Below, piece by piece: positions 13,277 through 13,307 of a stretch of 13,307 nucleotides of DNA. Where the stretch lies: the NCBI GenBank assembly GCA_003505715.1, contig DNXU01000287.1:11294-24600 (forward strand), read 5' to 3'. The notes under the pieces are model-generated. The model did not search any database, was not told the origin of the DNA, and saw only the letters and a list, made by a program, of their open reading frames with translations. A program made the position numbers and the translations under genes. The stretch is from Cyanobacteria bacterium UBA8803 (lineage in GTDB: Bacteria; Cyanobacteriota; Cyanobacteriia; Cyanobacteriales; Coleofasciculaceae). Each line of letters starts with the position of its first letter. Positions within the stretch are counted from its first letter, which is position 1.

Positions 13277-13307
13277 CCCCATTACCCATTACCTATTACC
13301 CATTACC
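13277..13307. repeat. Heptamer tandem repeat ACCCATT, 4+ units, cut by window edge
   Basis: Units CCCCATT, ACCCATT, ACCTATT and ACCCATT are followed by ACC at the window end, so the array probably continues outside. Period seven, as in the other arrays. Confidence 0.85.

Overview
The window looks like chromosomal DNA of a cyanobacterium, probably a filamentous or large-genome type. The octamer GCGATCGC (HIP1, the cyanobacterial signature palindrome) occurs at least twelve times in 13.3 kb. Several proteins belong to families I know almost only from cyanobacteria: a DUF2949 protein, the alpha/beta hydrolase type, the class V aminotransferase once called 'soluble hydrogenase 42 kDa subunit', and an NblR-like regulator. 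Intergenic spaces carry several 7-bp-period tandem repeats of the STRR kind. The species cannot be determined from the sequence.

Layout. 1-311 (minus): 5' part of a macro-domain ADP-ribose hydrolase, cut by the window edge. 520-2163 (plus): a hemerythrin-domain protein with its own terminator, then a small ferritin-like protein. 2506-3417 (minus): an alpha/beta hydrolase, divergent from a long plus-strand run. That run is agmatinase-family protein (3612), thioredoxin-fold peroxiredoxin-like protein (4705), TrmH-family RNA 2'-O-methyltransferase (5397), dihydrolipoamide dehydrogenase (6260), indole-3-glycerol-phosphate synthase (7836), a small conserved-looking protein (8814) and a class V aminotransferase (9294). 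A strong bidirectional terminator at 10558-10594 closes it. 10813-12950 (minus): a DUF2949 protein, about 640 bases without a convincing gene, a DUF192 lipoprotein and an OmpR-type response regulator (NblR-like). The last two are 36 bases apart and probably co-transcribed.

Function. Most of the window is housekeeping metabolism: arginine/polyamine breakdown, pyruvate or glycine dehydrogenase E3, tryptophan synthesis, transamination probably linked to glyoxylate, and RNA modification. Stress-related genes lie at the two ends: di-iron-type four-helix proteins on the left and the putative phycobilisome-degradation regulator on the right. I see no phage, CRISPR array, tRNA, rRNA or intact insertion sequence.

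I do not see a convincing undescribed multi-gene system. The points most worth a second look are: the response regulator lacks two conserved receiver residues; heptamer arrays form gene leaders and trailers (the TTTGTTG array recurs just after two different genes); there is a symmetric operator-like region between the divergent hydrolase and agmatinase genes; and the 640-base gap holds hairpins and overlapping short open frames.
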